Positions 16,632 through 24,092 of a stretch of DNA of 64,000 nt are shown piece by piece (the first letter of the stretch is position 1; the number at the start of each line of letters is the position of its first letter). The notes under the pieces were generated by a model. It was given only the letters and a program-made list of their open reading frames with translations. It did not search any database and had not been told where the DNA came from. Origin of the DNA: Pelagibius sp. (GTDB taxonomy: Bacteria; Pseudomonadota; Alphaproteobacteria; Kiloniellales; Kiloniellaceae); contig JANQMC010000050.1 in assembly GCA_028280305.1 (NCBI GenBank), positions 39,413 to 103,412 of the forward strand, written 5' to 3'. The translations under genes and the position numbers were made by a program.

Positions 16632-18370
16632 ACCGTCAACACCTCGTAATCGTCCGGAACGGAAATCCCACCCGACGCCGGGTTGCGGCTCATGAGCTGG
16701 AAGGCATTGAACGCTGCGACCAGGGGATCGATCTTGGCCGCCCCGGCCGTCTCTTTGTCGATCATGGTCGCATTGCCTTTCGCAATCGGCTTGGCATTAC
16801 CGATGCACCAGGCCATGAGCGGCTGATCGGCGTGGATCAATGAGCGGTCTTTCAGTTTCCGCTCCATACCCTTAATCGCTCCGTTGAGCCGGTAGCCCTG
16901 GGGTACACCGCAAACCGGCCCGCCGTTGGCGTCGATCTCGATGCCCCGTTCCGACAGCGCATCGACCAGCACTGCAACGCCGATCGGGTCAAGGCCGACG
17001 CCGTACTTTTCCGGCAACAAGCCGGCCTGATGAATCTGCTCGACCAGGTCGGCGATCTGCTCGATATCTTCGGTGCCGATCTCACAGATCACCAGATCGC
17101 CATCGGTCTCAAAATCACGAAGCCGCTCGGCGATATCCTTGCGCAGTTCCAGGACCGCGGCGTCGACCCAGGCGCGGCACCAAAGGAGCCAACGACCCGT
17201 CGTCCTGCAGCGACCGATCACCGCCAGCCCGAAGAGATCATCCAGTCCGCCGCCGTCGATGCCGACGGTTACGACTTCGCTGCGGGCGAGCAGCTCTTCA
17301 AGGGTCAGGACCCGCTCGGTCGCGGCCTCCCAGAAGTTGGAGGCACGCCAACTGCCGATGGCGACACCGATTTCGACATTGAGGTGTTGGGAAGCCCAAC
17401 TCCGGACCTCCGCCTCGCCGTCTTCCCGCGCCTTGGCAAAGCCGTCTTCCAGGTCCTGGAGCATGACAGAGAGGCCGAGGTTTGGGTTGACCATGTGCCA
17501 GGTGCGGGGATCCTGCCAGGGCTTGGCGGGATCGGCCTGCATGTCCAAAGGGAACTCGTAGAGGACCGGCAGCAAGCGGACGTTGGCGGTGATCTTTCCG
17601 TCGCGCACCTTGCGCGCGTAGCTCAACTCGATCTTGAAGATGCCGGCCGGTGGACCGTCGCTCTGGGTCGTGATGATGACCAAGAGGCTTTCCGGCTTGG
17701 GCAGAAGGCCGCCGCGGATCTGGCGCAAGACCTTCGACGCATAGCTGTAAGACGACAGCTCGTGAAGCTCGTCCAGGATCACAATCATCGGCTTGGTGCC
17801 GGTCATGACCTTGGTGTCAAAAGTCTTGATCTTCAGCACCGCCCTGGTCGTTCGGTCGACGACTTCCTTGCGGTGATCGCGGATGTGGAATCGCTTCTGG
17901 AGATAGCCTTCTTCGTCGGCATCGATCATGCCGACAACCTGCCCGAAACACTCGTCGGCGATCTCTTGGGTCGGTCCGACGACAAGGATCTGCGCCCGGG
18001 GCCGCTTGTTGTCGATCAGGAACGTAAGGCCCATGCCGGCGGCGCCGGTGGTCTTGTTGTTCTTTTTCGGCACCAGGCCCAAGATCTCCCCGACCATGCG
18101 CTTGCCGCTGATCGGATCAATGGATCCAGCCGCTGCGCGCAGGATGTCGCGGAACCACTCGCCGGCTGCTTCGCCGAAGGTCGGCGTGCCCGGGACATCC
18201 GGCAGCCGCAGCTTGTTGAAGATCGAGACCGCGCGCTCGGCCGCCGTCGTGTCGAGCGGCAGCGGCGGCACCAGCGACGCCCCGCGCTCCAGCCTCTCCT
18301 TCCAGTCCGGACAGGCGAAACACCAGGTCTTCTCTGTGAGCGGCAGACTCAATTGAGCAGCCCCTTCCAA
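16628..18370 (-). CDS. terL: Terminase large subunit, ATPase and nuclease (580 aa)
   Basis: This is the packaging motor. The N-terminal ATPase has a variant Walker A ('GLVPKKNNKTT', about residues 97-107), and a Walker B with catalytic Glu ('IVILDELHEL', about 196-205). The C-terminal RNase H-fold nuclease begins with 'GIDGGGLDDLFGLAV' (about 365-379), giving the first acidic residue pair. Length is standard for HK97-type terminases. It overlaps the small subunit by 22 nt and the portal by 4 nt. With the upstream HNH gene it makes the full HK97-style packaging set, so cohesive-end packaging is likely, as inferred from family behaviour. Confidence 0.95.
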   Translation of the reverse strand: MEGAAQLSLPLTEKTWCFACPDWKERLERGASLVPPLPLDTTAAERAVSIFNKLRLPDVPGTPTFGEAAGEWFRDILRAAAGSIDPISGKRMVGEILGLVPKKNNKTTGAAGMGLTFLIDNKRPRAQILVVGPTQEIADECFGQVVGMIDADEEGYLQKRFHIRDHRKEVVDRTTRAVLKIKTFDTKVMTGTKPMIVILDELHELSSYSYASKVLRQIRGGLLPKPESLLVIITTQSDGPPAGIFKIELSYARKVRDGKITANVRLLPVLYEFPLDMQADPAKPWQDPRTWHMVNPNLGLSVMLQDLEDGFAKAREDGEAEVRSWASQHLNVEIGVAIGSWRASNFWEAATERVLTLEELLARSEVVTVGIDGGGLDDLFGLAVIGRCRTTGRWLLWCRAWVDAAVLELRKDIAERLRDFETDGDLVICEIGTEDIEQIADLVEQIHQAGLLPEKYGVGLDPIGVAVLVDALSERGIEIDANGGPVCGVPQGYRLNGAIKGMERKLKDRSLIHADQPLMAWCIGNAKPIAKGNATMIDKETAGAAKIDPLVAAFNAFQLMSRNPASGGISVPDDYEVLTV

Positions 18371-18792
18371 CTCGTGGCCTCATGGGCTGTTTTCGCGTCG
18401 GCATCCGCCTGGGCTTTCTTGCCGAGAGTCTCTGGGTTGGCTTGTTCCGCCCCCGGTACTGCGGGCACAAACTCCAGGCGCCGGATCTCTTCGCCGAGCT
18501 GCTTGATGCAACTCGCGTTGCCGTTCGCCGCCTCGCGGTAAAGCATCATCAGGTGCGAGGCTTTCAGCCGCTCAAGAGCATCTTCACGAGACTGCAGCTC
18601 GCGAAAATAATGCTTCTTCAGGGTCGGCTTGGTGATACCCAACGCCGCCGCGATCCGCTCATCGGTTCGACCGATTGCCAGTAACATCATGACTTTAATA
18701 CGATTTTCCTCAGTCACGATATGCGGCGGCCGCCCGCGCTTGCCCCAGTTCTCCGGGATCGGGTCGCCAAGAAGGTCGAAATTCTCGCTCAT
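18349..18792 (-). CDS. terS: Terminase small subunit (147 aa)
   Basis: The 147-aa protein contains an N-terminal helix-turn-helix ('VMMLLAIGRTDERIAAALGITKPTLKKHYF', residues about 34-63, given here only in part for its key HTH), followed by a helical segment and a disordered, Ala-rich C-terminus. This is the common layout of small terminase subunits that bind cos or pac DNA and present it to TerL. It overlaps terL by 22 nt. Confidence 0.9.
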   Translation of the reverse strand: MSENFDLLGDPIPENWGKRGRPPHIVTEENRIKVMMLLAIGRTDERIAAALGITKPTLKKHYFRELQSREDALERLKASHLMMLYREAANGNASCIKQLGEEIRRLEFVPAVPGAEQANPETLGKKAQADADAKTAHEATSWKGLLN

Positions 18793-18873
18793 GGAAAAAA
18801 AATCCCCGAATGAGATGGGCAGCGGTCCTGGAACCGCAGGGCTGAAGAGATTTGACCCCCCCTGGGGTCTAGG

Positions 18874-19293
18874 TCAGTCTTCGCACTTCGGCAGCTCGCG
18901 GCGCGCGATTTCGAGGGCGATCGGGCTGTCGAGCCAGAGATCGTCTGCGGTGATCTTGCCGGCGTCGAACATCTGCTCCAGGATCTGCTTGACCACGTTG
19001 TGGCACCAGTCGCAGGACGCCTGCCATAGCGCACGATCCCAGAAGCGTTTCATGTCGCCGCGATGCGGGATGACATGGTCGGTGACTGTGGTTGCCTCGA
19101 CAAAGCCGAGCGCCGTGCAACAGCGGCAGAGCGGGTTGTCACGCTTGAACGCCTTCGATGCTCTATCCCATCGCGCGTCATAGCCGCGAGCCCGGGCAGA
19201 GCCCCGGCGGCTGTCCGGCAGCGCTGCCGGCGCAGGTGCCAGGGCGGAGGGCGCCGCGGTCAAGCGCGCCAACTTACTGCTGCGCCGCGTCAA
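18874..19293 (-). CDS. HNH endonuclease, terminase-associated (139 aa)
   Basis: The 139-aa protein carries an HNH fold: a 'RGYDARWDRASKAF' lead helix, zinc-binding 'CRCC' around residue 55, the 'TDHVIPHRGD' beta-beta-alpha metal core with catalytic His at about residue 73, and a final 'CDWCHN' pair. Such HNH proteins next to terS/terL are required for cos cleavage in HK97-type phages. An 81-nt gap separates it from terS. Confidence 0.9.
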   Translation of the reverse strand: MTRRSSKLARLTAAPSALAPAPAALPDSRRGSARARGYDARWDRASKAFKRDNPLCRCCTALGFVEATTVTDHVIPHRGDMKRFWDRALWQASCDWCHNVVKQILEQMFDAGKITADDLWLDSPIALEIARRELPKCED

Positions 19294-19426
19294 GAGGCGG
19301 CAATAGATCTTTCAGCTTGAACCGCTCCCATGCAGCGAGCCCGCCCTCGGTATGACGGCATACCAGCAGGTCGCCCTGCTCGGTCACTTTGTATTCGTGC
19401 TCGCTCTCGGGAAGGGCTTCTCGCAT
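19274..19426 (-). CDS. Small phage protein (50 aa), first gene after terminator
   Basis: This 50-residue protein is translated from ATG 19426, preceded by a good AAGAGG site. An in-frame longer start at 19501 would cross the terminator hairpin and is rejected. It is acidic in the middle with a Trp near residue 37, and has no known motif. It overlaps the HNH gene by 20 nt and is the first gene of the late block. Confidence 0.6.
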   Translation of the reverse strand: MREALPESEHEYKVTEQGDLLVCRHTEGGLAAWERFKLKDLLPPLDAAQQ

Positions 19427-19456
19427 GTCGACCTCTTGCGTCGCCGATTGGCCATG

Positions 19457-19490
19457 AAAAAGCCCGCCTCGGCAAGCCGCCGGGCGGGTC
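19457..19490 (-). terminator. Intrinsic terminator between NusG-like gene and late genes
   Basis: On the minus strand, ACCCGCC (from 19489) and GGCGGGCT pair around a 13-nt GC-rich loop, followed by five T. It begins 8 nt after the stop of the NusG-like gene and precedes the RBS of the first late gene. It should stop unmodified polymerase before the packaging and structural genes. Confidence 0.85.
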
Positions 19491-19497
19491 ATCGGCA

Positions 19498-20145
19498 TCA
19501 TCCGCGATGCCTCCGGACAACGGGTGAAAGCGCTTCGATGTAGAACTGCGCTTTGACCCGTCGATCAAACAAGGTTGTCCATAAGGTAACTTCGCGGCCA
19601 TTGTCAAGCTCGACAATTCCGGTTGTTCCCGCGAAGGGTCCTTCGATGATCCTAACCTCTTGGCCCGACTCAAGTTTTGCCCGGTTGCGGTCATGCACGG
19701 AAGGCACGTCCAAGACGCCGTCTTTGCCCATGCGTTCACGCCATTCGGTGACCAACGAATCCGAAAGCTGTTGCGGACGGCCGCCGCTGTGCAGAACCGT
19801 GGCGACGCCATGCGCGTTGTTCACATCGAAAAGCCCCTGCCTCGGCGCGACACCGACGAAGAGATAACGCGGCAGCAAGGCCCGCACGACGGGCTTGATC
19901 TTGCGCGCGTGCCGCACCAGCTTGCGATAGCGCGGAAAGAATGTCTCATAGCCCAGGCTGCGCAGCTTCTGATCAGCCAGCGTTTCGGCCTGGCGGTTTG
20001 TGTGAACGACGAACCAGTCGAGCCAGTGCAGCGCGTTGCCGCCGCACTCGGGACAGCGTGACGGCGCGGCATCATTCACGCCCTGGCGCGCCGTGAACTT
20101 CGCCTGACAGCTCAAGCAGCGGCAGGAGACCAAGCGCACCGTCAT
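19498..20145 (-). CDS. Phage NusG/RfaH-like protein with N-terminal zinc ribbon (215 aa)
   Basis: This 215-aa protein carries an N-terminal zinc ribbon (Cys10/Cys13 and Cys31/Cys34), a NusG N-terminal domain (about 43-145; 'WFVVHTNRQAETLADQKLRS', then 'RALLPRYLFVG'), and a KOW motif in a C-terminal domain (about 158-190; 'GQEVRIIEGPFAGTTGIV'). NusG paralogues such as RfaH and LoaP load on RNA polymerase and suppress termination. The gene overlaps rep by 4 nt and is immediately followed by a strong intrinsic terminator and the entire late operon. The likely role is a late-gene antiterminator, analogous to lambda Q. Zinc ribbon plus NusG is an uncommon architecture. Confidence 0.82.
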   Translation of the reverse strand: MTVRLVSCRCLSCQAKFTARQGVNDAAPSRCPECGGNALHWLDWFVVHTNRQAETLADQKLRSLGYETFFPRYRKLVRHARKIKPVVRALLPRYLFVGVAPRQGLFDVNNAHGVATVLHSGGRPQQLSDSLVTEWRERMGKDGVLDVPSVHDRNRAKLESGQEVRIIEGPFAGTTGIVELDNGREVTLWTTLFDRRVKAQFYIEALSPVVRRHRG

Positions 20146-21203
20146 GCGCGCCGCCTGTTGGACTTCGCCAGTGCCGCCCGCTCGACGGCCTCTTTCTCCT
20201 CGCGCCGCTTGCGGTTCGCCTTCGCCCTGTGGTCGTAGGTCCCGGATAGCACATAGCCGGTCGCCTTCACGATTTCACGCCGCCATTTGAACAGGCGACC
20301 TGAATGGATCTGGTCCGCCAGGGCCAACTTCAGCACGACGACGGGCACCGGATCGCCGAAAGGGATCTTGCCGTCCGGGCTGCTGTCCTGCCACTCGTCT
20401 TCCAACCGTTCGGTTACAAACGCGTCCTTCAGCGTGTATTCGACCACCGACCGCGGCGCCGAACGGATGCCGTCGAGGATCTTCGGCATGATTGCCCGCA
20501 GCTCCGCCGCCATCGACGACGGCGGCTCGCACTCTCCAGCCGCTAGCGCTTCGCTTTCCCCTTGCGGGTCAGGCGGCCCATCGGGGTCGCCGCCTGGCGC
20601 GCAAGGGTTACTTTGGGTTTTTTTTAAGGGGTTTATGGGGTCCACCCTTATGGACCCTTTTGTATCTCCCGGTGGACCCTTTTCATCACTCCGGTGGACC
20701 CTTTCGGGTTCCTTAAACTGTCCACCCGGTGGACCCTTTTGCGACGCTGCGTTGCCATCCTGGCCCGCCTGAAACTGTCCACCCGGTGGACCGTTTTGCG
20801 AGTCGGCCCCATCGATGCCGGCAGCCCGCAGGGGGTTCTCATAGGGCGACTTCTTCAGCGCCGCGAGCGCACGCCGATAGCCTTGGTCGTCGAAGTTTTT
20901 GACGTGCGGGTACAGTTCAGCGATGCGCTGCAGGTTCAGCGTCCAGTGCCGCGCCTTACCGCGGCCACCGCCCTCGCCTTCGTCCTTTTTGCTGTCCGGC
21001 GCAATGATGCCGTGCTCCTGAAACTCTTTCAGAAATTTGCGGTATGTGCTCCGGGCGATCGAGCAACGCATATAGACGTTGTGCGCTTTCGGAAAGACGG
21101 AGGTTCCGTCGTCGTTGCCGCACTCGGCGAACTTCATCAGAACCATTTTGCGGGACAGCTCCATGACGCGATCAGAGATGAAACCCTGCGCAGTGTTGCT
21201 CAA
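20142..21203 (-). CDS. Phage replication initiator-like HTH protein with embedded origin (353 aa)
   Basis: The 353-aa protein has an N-terminal winged-helix-like region (residues 12-75; 'CSIARSTYRKFLKEFQEHGII' recognition helix area), a low-complexity centre (about 125-230) in which KGPPG-type units recur, and a helical C-terminal domain with 'GRLFKWRREIVKATGYVLSG'. This resembles lambda O-type or DnaD-like initiators: DNA-binding N-terminus, flexible linker encoded by origin iterons, partner-binding C-terminus. The TTG start is supported by GGAG seven bases upstream. An internal ATG at codon 14 is possible. The NusG-like gene overlaps its end. Confidence 0.75.
   Translation of the reverse strand: MSNTAQGFISDRVMELSRKMVLMKFAECGNDDGTSVFPKAHNVYMRCSIARSTYRKFLKEFQEHGIIAPDSKKDEGEGGGRGKARHWTLNLQRIAELYPHVKNFDDQGYRRALAALKKSPYENPLRAAGIDGADSQNGPPGGQFQAGQDGNAASQKGPPGGQFKEPERVHRSDEKGPPGDTKGSIRVDPINPLKKTQSNPCAPGGDPDGPPDPQGESEALAAGECEPPSSMAAELRAIMPKILDGIRSAPRSVVEYTLKDAFVTERLEDEWQDSSPDGKIPFGDPVPVVVLKLALADQIHSGRLFKWRREIVKATGYVLSGTYDHRAKANRKRREEKEAVERAALAKSNRRRA
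20608..20636. other. AT-rich tract next to the iterons, candidate unwinding element
   Basis: A stretch with an eight-T run followed by TTTAT stands out in a region of high GC. It lies immediately to one side of the five iterons, the arrangement seen in lambda ori, where an AT-rich segment adjoins the O-binding iterons. Confidence 0.6.
20647..20797. repeat. Five ~15-bp iterons inside the rep gene, candidate phage origin
   Basis: Five copies of CCGGTGGACCCTTTT or near variants occur at 20647-20661 (degenerate left end), 20669-20683, 20691-20705, 20726-20740 and 20783-20797. The last two also extend into the palindrome GTCCACC-C-GGTGGAC. Each is read in frame as KGPPG or similar in the initiator's linker. 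This mirrors phage lambda, where O-binding iterons lie within gene O. An AT-rich tract lies on the left. Confidence 0.8.
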
Positions 21204-21210
21204 TGCCAGG

Positions 21211-21261
21211 CTCCAAAAAGACCCCCGGCGGCGGCACCTGCAGAGCAGCCGCCGCCGGGGG
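21211..21261 (-). terminator. Strong intrinsic terminator just upstream of rep
   Basis: On the minus strand a perfect 13-bp GC stem (21249-21261 with 21222-21234) encloses a 14-nt loop and is followed by TCTTTTT. The U-tract ends just before the GGAG of the rep TTG start. It separates the early block from rep and the NusG-like gene. Confidence 0.85.
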
Positions 21262-21384
21262 CAGTTGATGGGAGGGAAGGCAACACGCCTTCAGAGACGG
21301 TCAGGCGGTCGAACCGCCCGCGCCGCCCTTCGCCGCGACGACAGGCTTGCCGCGGGAAGCTCTTGAAACGGATTGGGCCGCGAT

Positions 21385-21624
21385 TCAAAGCAACCTGCCC
21401 TGGTCGGGCCCGTCGACGCGCAGGAAGCCCTTTTGACGCGCCAGGGGCCGCGACAGCGTGATTTCCACCGTCTGCCCCATATCGAAGTCAGCCGGCGCAA
21501 CAGTGACCCAGGAAATCGGCACAAAGGTGCTATGCCCGCTGTCATCCTGGATGCGATAGGCACGGTTCGGCGTCTTGCAAAGGATCTTGCCTTTGAAGGT
21601 GAAGCTGTCTGCCGGAAGCTTCAT
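21385..21624 (-). CDS. Small phage protein, OB-like (79 aa)
   Basis: The 79-aa protein starts at ATG 21624, overlapping the stop of the ASCH gene in ATGA. The sequence has alternating beta strands ('SFTFKGKILCKTPNRAYRI', 'GHSTFVPISWVTVAP', 'GQTVEITLSRPLARQKGF'), compatible with a small barrel that might bind nucleic acid. It is the last gene before the terminator at 21261. No family recognised. Confidence 0.6.
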   Translation of the reverse strand: MKLPADSFTFKGKILCKTPNRAYRIQDDSGHSTFVPISWVTVAPADFDMGQTVEITLSRPLARQKGFLRVDGPDQGRLL

Positions 21625-22067
21625 CGCCGCCTGCCCCGCCGCGCCGGCGGCGGCGTGAAATCGGGATAGAAGAAGCCCTGTTTCCCGCGGCATGGCCTGA
21701 AGGGACGCGCCTTCGCCTCCGCGAGGGCATAGCCATAGCCGCCGGTAAACCAGGGGGAGTCGTCGATGAAATGCCGATGCCAGTTGGGGATCGCGTCGCC
21801 GACCGTCCCACAGCCGACGACGCGGACCCGGCCGACGATGCCGCCGCGCGGATATAGATTCGGATCTTCCGGCATCACCACGCCGAAGTCGCGTTTCAGG
21901 CGCTCCTGGGCCCAGGCCCAATCAAAGTCGGGATCGAAGGTCAGCCCGGCATGGATCAGCAGCGTGCCGCGGTGGCGCGTCGCCCTGGAGCGGTTCTCGA
22001 CATCCTTGAAGCCGTTGACGACAAGCCAGGCCCAAGGTTGCCAGATTGACAGCGCCGGGTAGGTCAT
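21621..22067 (-). CDS. ASCH-domain protein (148 aa)
   Basis: The 148-aa protein opens with 'ALSIWQPWAWLVVNGFKDVENR', the hallmark first segment of the ASCH fold (a PUA-related RNA-binding or nucleotide-processing domain), followed by 'RGTLLIHAG' and a later 'GIVGRVRVVGC' strand. Residues 131-148 are a Pro/Arg-rich tail. Phage ASCH proteins are thought to act on RNA or modified nucleosides (family knowledge). It overlaps both neighbours by 4 nt and is in the DUF5131/methyltransferase early block. Confidence 0.85.
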   Translation of the reverse strand: MTYPALSIWQPWAWLVVNGFKDVENRSRATRHRGTLLIHAGLTFDPDFDWAWAQERLKRDFGVVMPEDPNLYPRGGIVGRVRVVGCGTVGDAIPNWHRHFIDDSPWFTGGYGYALAEAKARPFRPCRGKQGFFYPDFTPPPARRGRRR

Positions 22068-22345
22068 AGCTTCAGCCCGCCTTGCCGTTCGTCTGCCTTG
22101 GTCTTCGGTGCCGGCAGACAGGCCTGGATCCCCTTGACCACCAGTCGCCAGACCGAAACCGCTTCGCTGGGATGACCTTCGACGCGCCCGGACTTCCAGG
22201 CCTGCCGCTTCACATTGAGAAGCTCAACGTCGTAGTTGCGCCGCGTCTTGCTGCCGGTCCCGTCGTTACAGAGCCGCATGACCGCGAGGGTCTTCATGGT
22301 GCCCGGGCGGCTCGCCGGCCATAGCTCGACTTTTACGACGATCAT
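22064..22345 (-). CDS. Hypothetical phage protein (93 aa)
   Basis: The 93-aa protein has an N-terminal beta region ('MIVVKVELWPASRPGTMKT', 'RRNYDVELLNVKRQAWKSG') and a C-terminal 'AVSVWRLVVKGIQAC' helix. It is coupled by 4-nt ATGA overlaps to both the upstream 139-aa gene and the downstream ASCH gene. It looks like one of the small conserved phage early proteins of alphaproteobacterial siphophages. Function unknown. Confidence 0.65.
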   Translation of the reverse strand: MIVVKVELWPASRPGTMKTLAVMRLCNDGTGSKTRRNYDVELLNVKRQAWKSGRVEGHPSEAVSVWRLVVKGIQACLPAPKTKADERQGGLKL

Positions 22346-22761
22346 GACTTCGGATCCTCGACCAACGGGTTCCGCAGCTCGACCAAGAGCCGACCACTCT
22401 TTGACGCTGTTTCGATCCGGTCATAGAGGTTGCGGGCTGCTTCCGGCCCGGAGCATCTGAAGCAGATCGAGACTGAGTCTTCGCCCTGGACCAAGCCGAC
22501 ATCCTCGCGACCGACGATCACGCTTTGCTGCCGCAGAACCAACTGGCGGAGCCGACCCCTTGTTTCCGGCCCTTCAAGTGGGATCATTCGCCAGGAAAAA
22601 CCCTCGATCACAGCTACTGCTTCGCCTGGAGACAGGCCTCCGCGCCGCGCAAGCTGTTCCAGACTCTGGCAATGGTTCCGCTTTGCCTGTTCTTCGTGTG
22701 GGCCGATCACCGACCAGGGGATGTCTTCCCCGCCCATGATTGGGAACATGCGATCTTTCAC
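22342..22761 (-). CDS. Hypothetical phage protein (139 aa)
   Basis: The 139-aa protein has two Cys near residues 98 and 101 ('ICFRCSGPEAARNLYDRIE') and a helical centre ('NHCQSLEQLARRGGLSPGEAV'). It overlaps the DUF5131 gene and the following gene by 4 nt each. No recognised fold. It belongs to the translationally coupled early operon. Confidence 0.65.
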   Translation of the reverse strand: MKDRMFPIMGGEDIPWSVIGPHEEQAKRNHCQSLEQLARRGGLSPGEAVAVIEGFSWRMIPLEGPETRGRLRQLVLRQQSVIVGREDVGLVQGEDSVSICFRCSGPEAARNLYDRIETASKSGRLLVELRNPLVEDPKS

Positions 22762-23882
22762 AGCAATTCCCCCTGTGCGGCCTTCGCCGTAAGCTGCGGC
22801 GGCTGCAGATCCCAGATCGCGCAGTCGAGGACGCGGCCGGCGTTGTGCTTGCCGACCTTCACGTAAAAGACGCCGTCCTCGCCCAAGCGCCCCTCGAAGG
22901 CCTTGCCGTGGAACATCGGCCCGTCGTCGTTATGGAGCCGCCCGCGGTTGCCGCGGGTCTTTTCGAAGCGGGTCGCGCCGAGCTGATCCATCGGTGCCCA
23001 TTCGCCCCATTGTTTGAAAAAGAAGGCCACCAGGGCCGCGAGACACTGGTCCCTGGCCGAGCGCACAGCCGCCGGGTTCGTTATGCGTGCGACCTGCCCC
23101 CGCCGCTCGCTCTCACCGCCGCAGATGACTTGATCGATACGCGGCCAGGCGATGTCCTCTGGCGGCGTGGTTGCCGGATCATGATAAGGCAGTTCAAACA
23201 CCTCATTGTCCGGCCCTTCGCTGGTCAACAACGCCTCTTCCTCGTGGGTGTAGATGAAGAGGAAGGGGTTAAAGTCGACGGGTTCGAGTGCCGGCTCATA
23301 GCTCACAAAACGCCAGGCCGTCGACGTCTTCAGCAGCAGCGGAATTCGCTGATCAGCCGTCTTCTGATCTTCGACGGAGACGCCGAGCCCGACGTTTGGT
23401 AGCGGCCAGGGTGGCGCCTCACAGCCCAACCGGCTTTCGTCAATTTCGACGAGCTTCACCCAAACCCGGAACCCGGAGCCCCGTTTCTCGATGTATTCGA
23501 ACATCCGCTCCGGGCGCTTGGTCAGGATCTGGAAGCGGTGCTGTGGACACAGCGCCATGACGGCGAAGATCTTGTCCAGCCAGTGGTCGTCGACCCAGTC
23601 ACCGAAAACATCGGTCATCGAGCAAACGAAGATCATGCGCGGCCTGCGCCACGTCAACGGCTGCAACAGCGTCTCTTCGTCCAGGAAGATCTCGACCTTG
23701 TCCCGGTCCTGCTTGGCATAGCGGATGAAGTTTCGGAACCGCTTCTGCATGGCCTCGGCATAGCAGTTGCGGCAACCCTCCGAGACGTGTTCGCAGAAAT
23801 GCCCGATGCCGCCCGTTTCCAGATTGCGCGCCCGGATCGGGTCCCAGGTTTCGTCGGTCCACTCGATACGCGACTTTGCCAT
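22758..23882 (-). CDS. DUF5131 (phage Gp37/Gp68) family protein (374 aa)
   Basis: The 374-aa protein shows the DUF5131 signature: 'SRIEWTDETWDPIRAR', a Cys cluster with 'SEGCRNCYAEAM' (about residues 35-46), 'MIFVCSMTDVFGDWV' and 'HRFQILTKRPERM', plus 'ICGGESERRGQ' in the C-terminal half. The fold resembles radical-SAM TIM barrels with a modified cysteine motif, and the biochemical role is not established. It is frequent in alphaproteobacterial phages, where a nucleic acid modification role has been suggested only by context. It overlaps the 139-aa gene by 4 nt. Confidence 0.88.
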   Translation of the reverse strand: MAKSRIEWTDETWDPIRARNLETGGIGHFCEHVSEGCRNCYAEAMQKRFRNFIRYAKQDRDKVEIFLDEETLLQPLTWRRPRMIFVCSMTDVFGDWVDDHWLDKIFAVMALCPQHRFQILTKRPERMFEYIEKRGSGFRVWVKLVEIDESRLGCEAPPWPLPNVGLGVSVEDQKTADQRIPLLLKTSTAWRFVSYEPALEPVDFNPFLFIYTHEEEALLTSEGPDNEVFELPYHDPATTPPEDIAWPRIDQVICGGESERRGQVARITNPAAVRSARDQCLAALVAFFFKQWGEWAPMDQLGATRFEKTRGNRGRLHNDDGPMFHGKAFEGRLGEDGVFYVKVGKHNAGRVLDCAIWDLQPPQLTAKAAQGELL

Positions 23883-23885
23883 GGG

Positions 23886-24089
23886 TCAGCCTCCAGTCTT
23901 CTTTGAAGCGCTACCGAGGACACACCAGAGCGCCCCTGCAGCCATGCAAGACGCCATGCCGATGGACACCGCCACAGCAGACGGAAGATCAAAAAAGCGA
24001 TCAATCATCCGCGTTGCGCCCATCACGAAGACGGCTGATGTGAAATAGCCAGCGCCATAGATCATTCCCTTGGCCAATGCGTCCCACAT
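23886..24089 (-). CDS. Small phage membrane protein (67 aa)
   Basis: The 67-aa protein has two hydrophobic stretches: about residues 8-25 ('GMIYGAGYFTSAVFVMGA') and about 36-58 (rich in Ala, Val and Met). It is therefore probably a two-pass inner-membrane protein. It is located in the early block between the zinc-ribbon mini-gene and DUF5131. Role unknown; small membrane proteins at this place may act in exclusion or lysis, but nothing here shows it. Confidence 0.6.
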   Translation of the reverse strand: MWDALAKGMIYGAGYFTSAVFVMGATRMIDRFFDLPSAVAVSIGMASCMAAGALWCVLGSASKKTGG

Positions 24090-24092
24090 CGA

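Noticed and set aside
19427..19501. Longer start of the 50-aa gene at 19501
   Set aside because: It would translate through the intrinsic terminator. ATG 19426 has a clear AAGAGG site.
20647..20797. Short direct repeats considered as a CRISPR array
   Set aside because: Units are about 15 bp with unequal 8-42 bp gaps, lie in frame inside a gene, and no cas genes are near. Iterons fit better.
1..21203. Head and tail genes considered as a gene transfer agent cluster
   Set aside because: An integrase at a tRNA, an immunity region with operators, a replication initiator and early genes are present, so a true prophage is more likely.
21200..21388. 62-codon minus-strand frame between the 79-aa gene and rep
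   Set aside because: It runs through the terminator hairpin, is Arg/Gly-rich and has no RBS.
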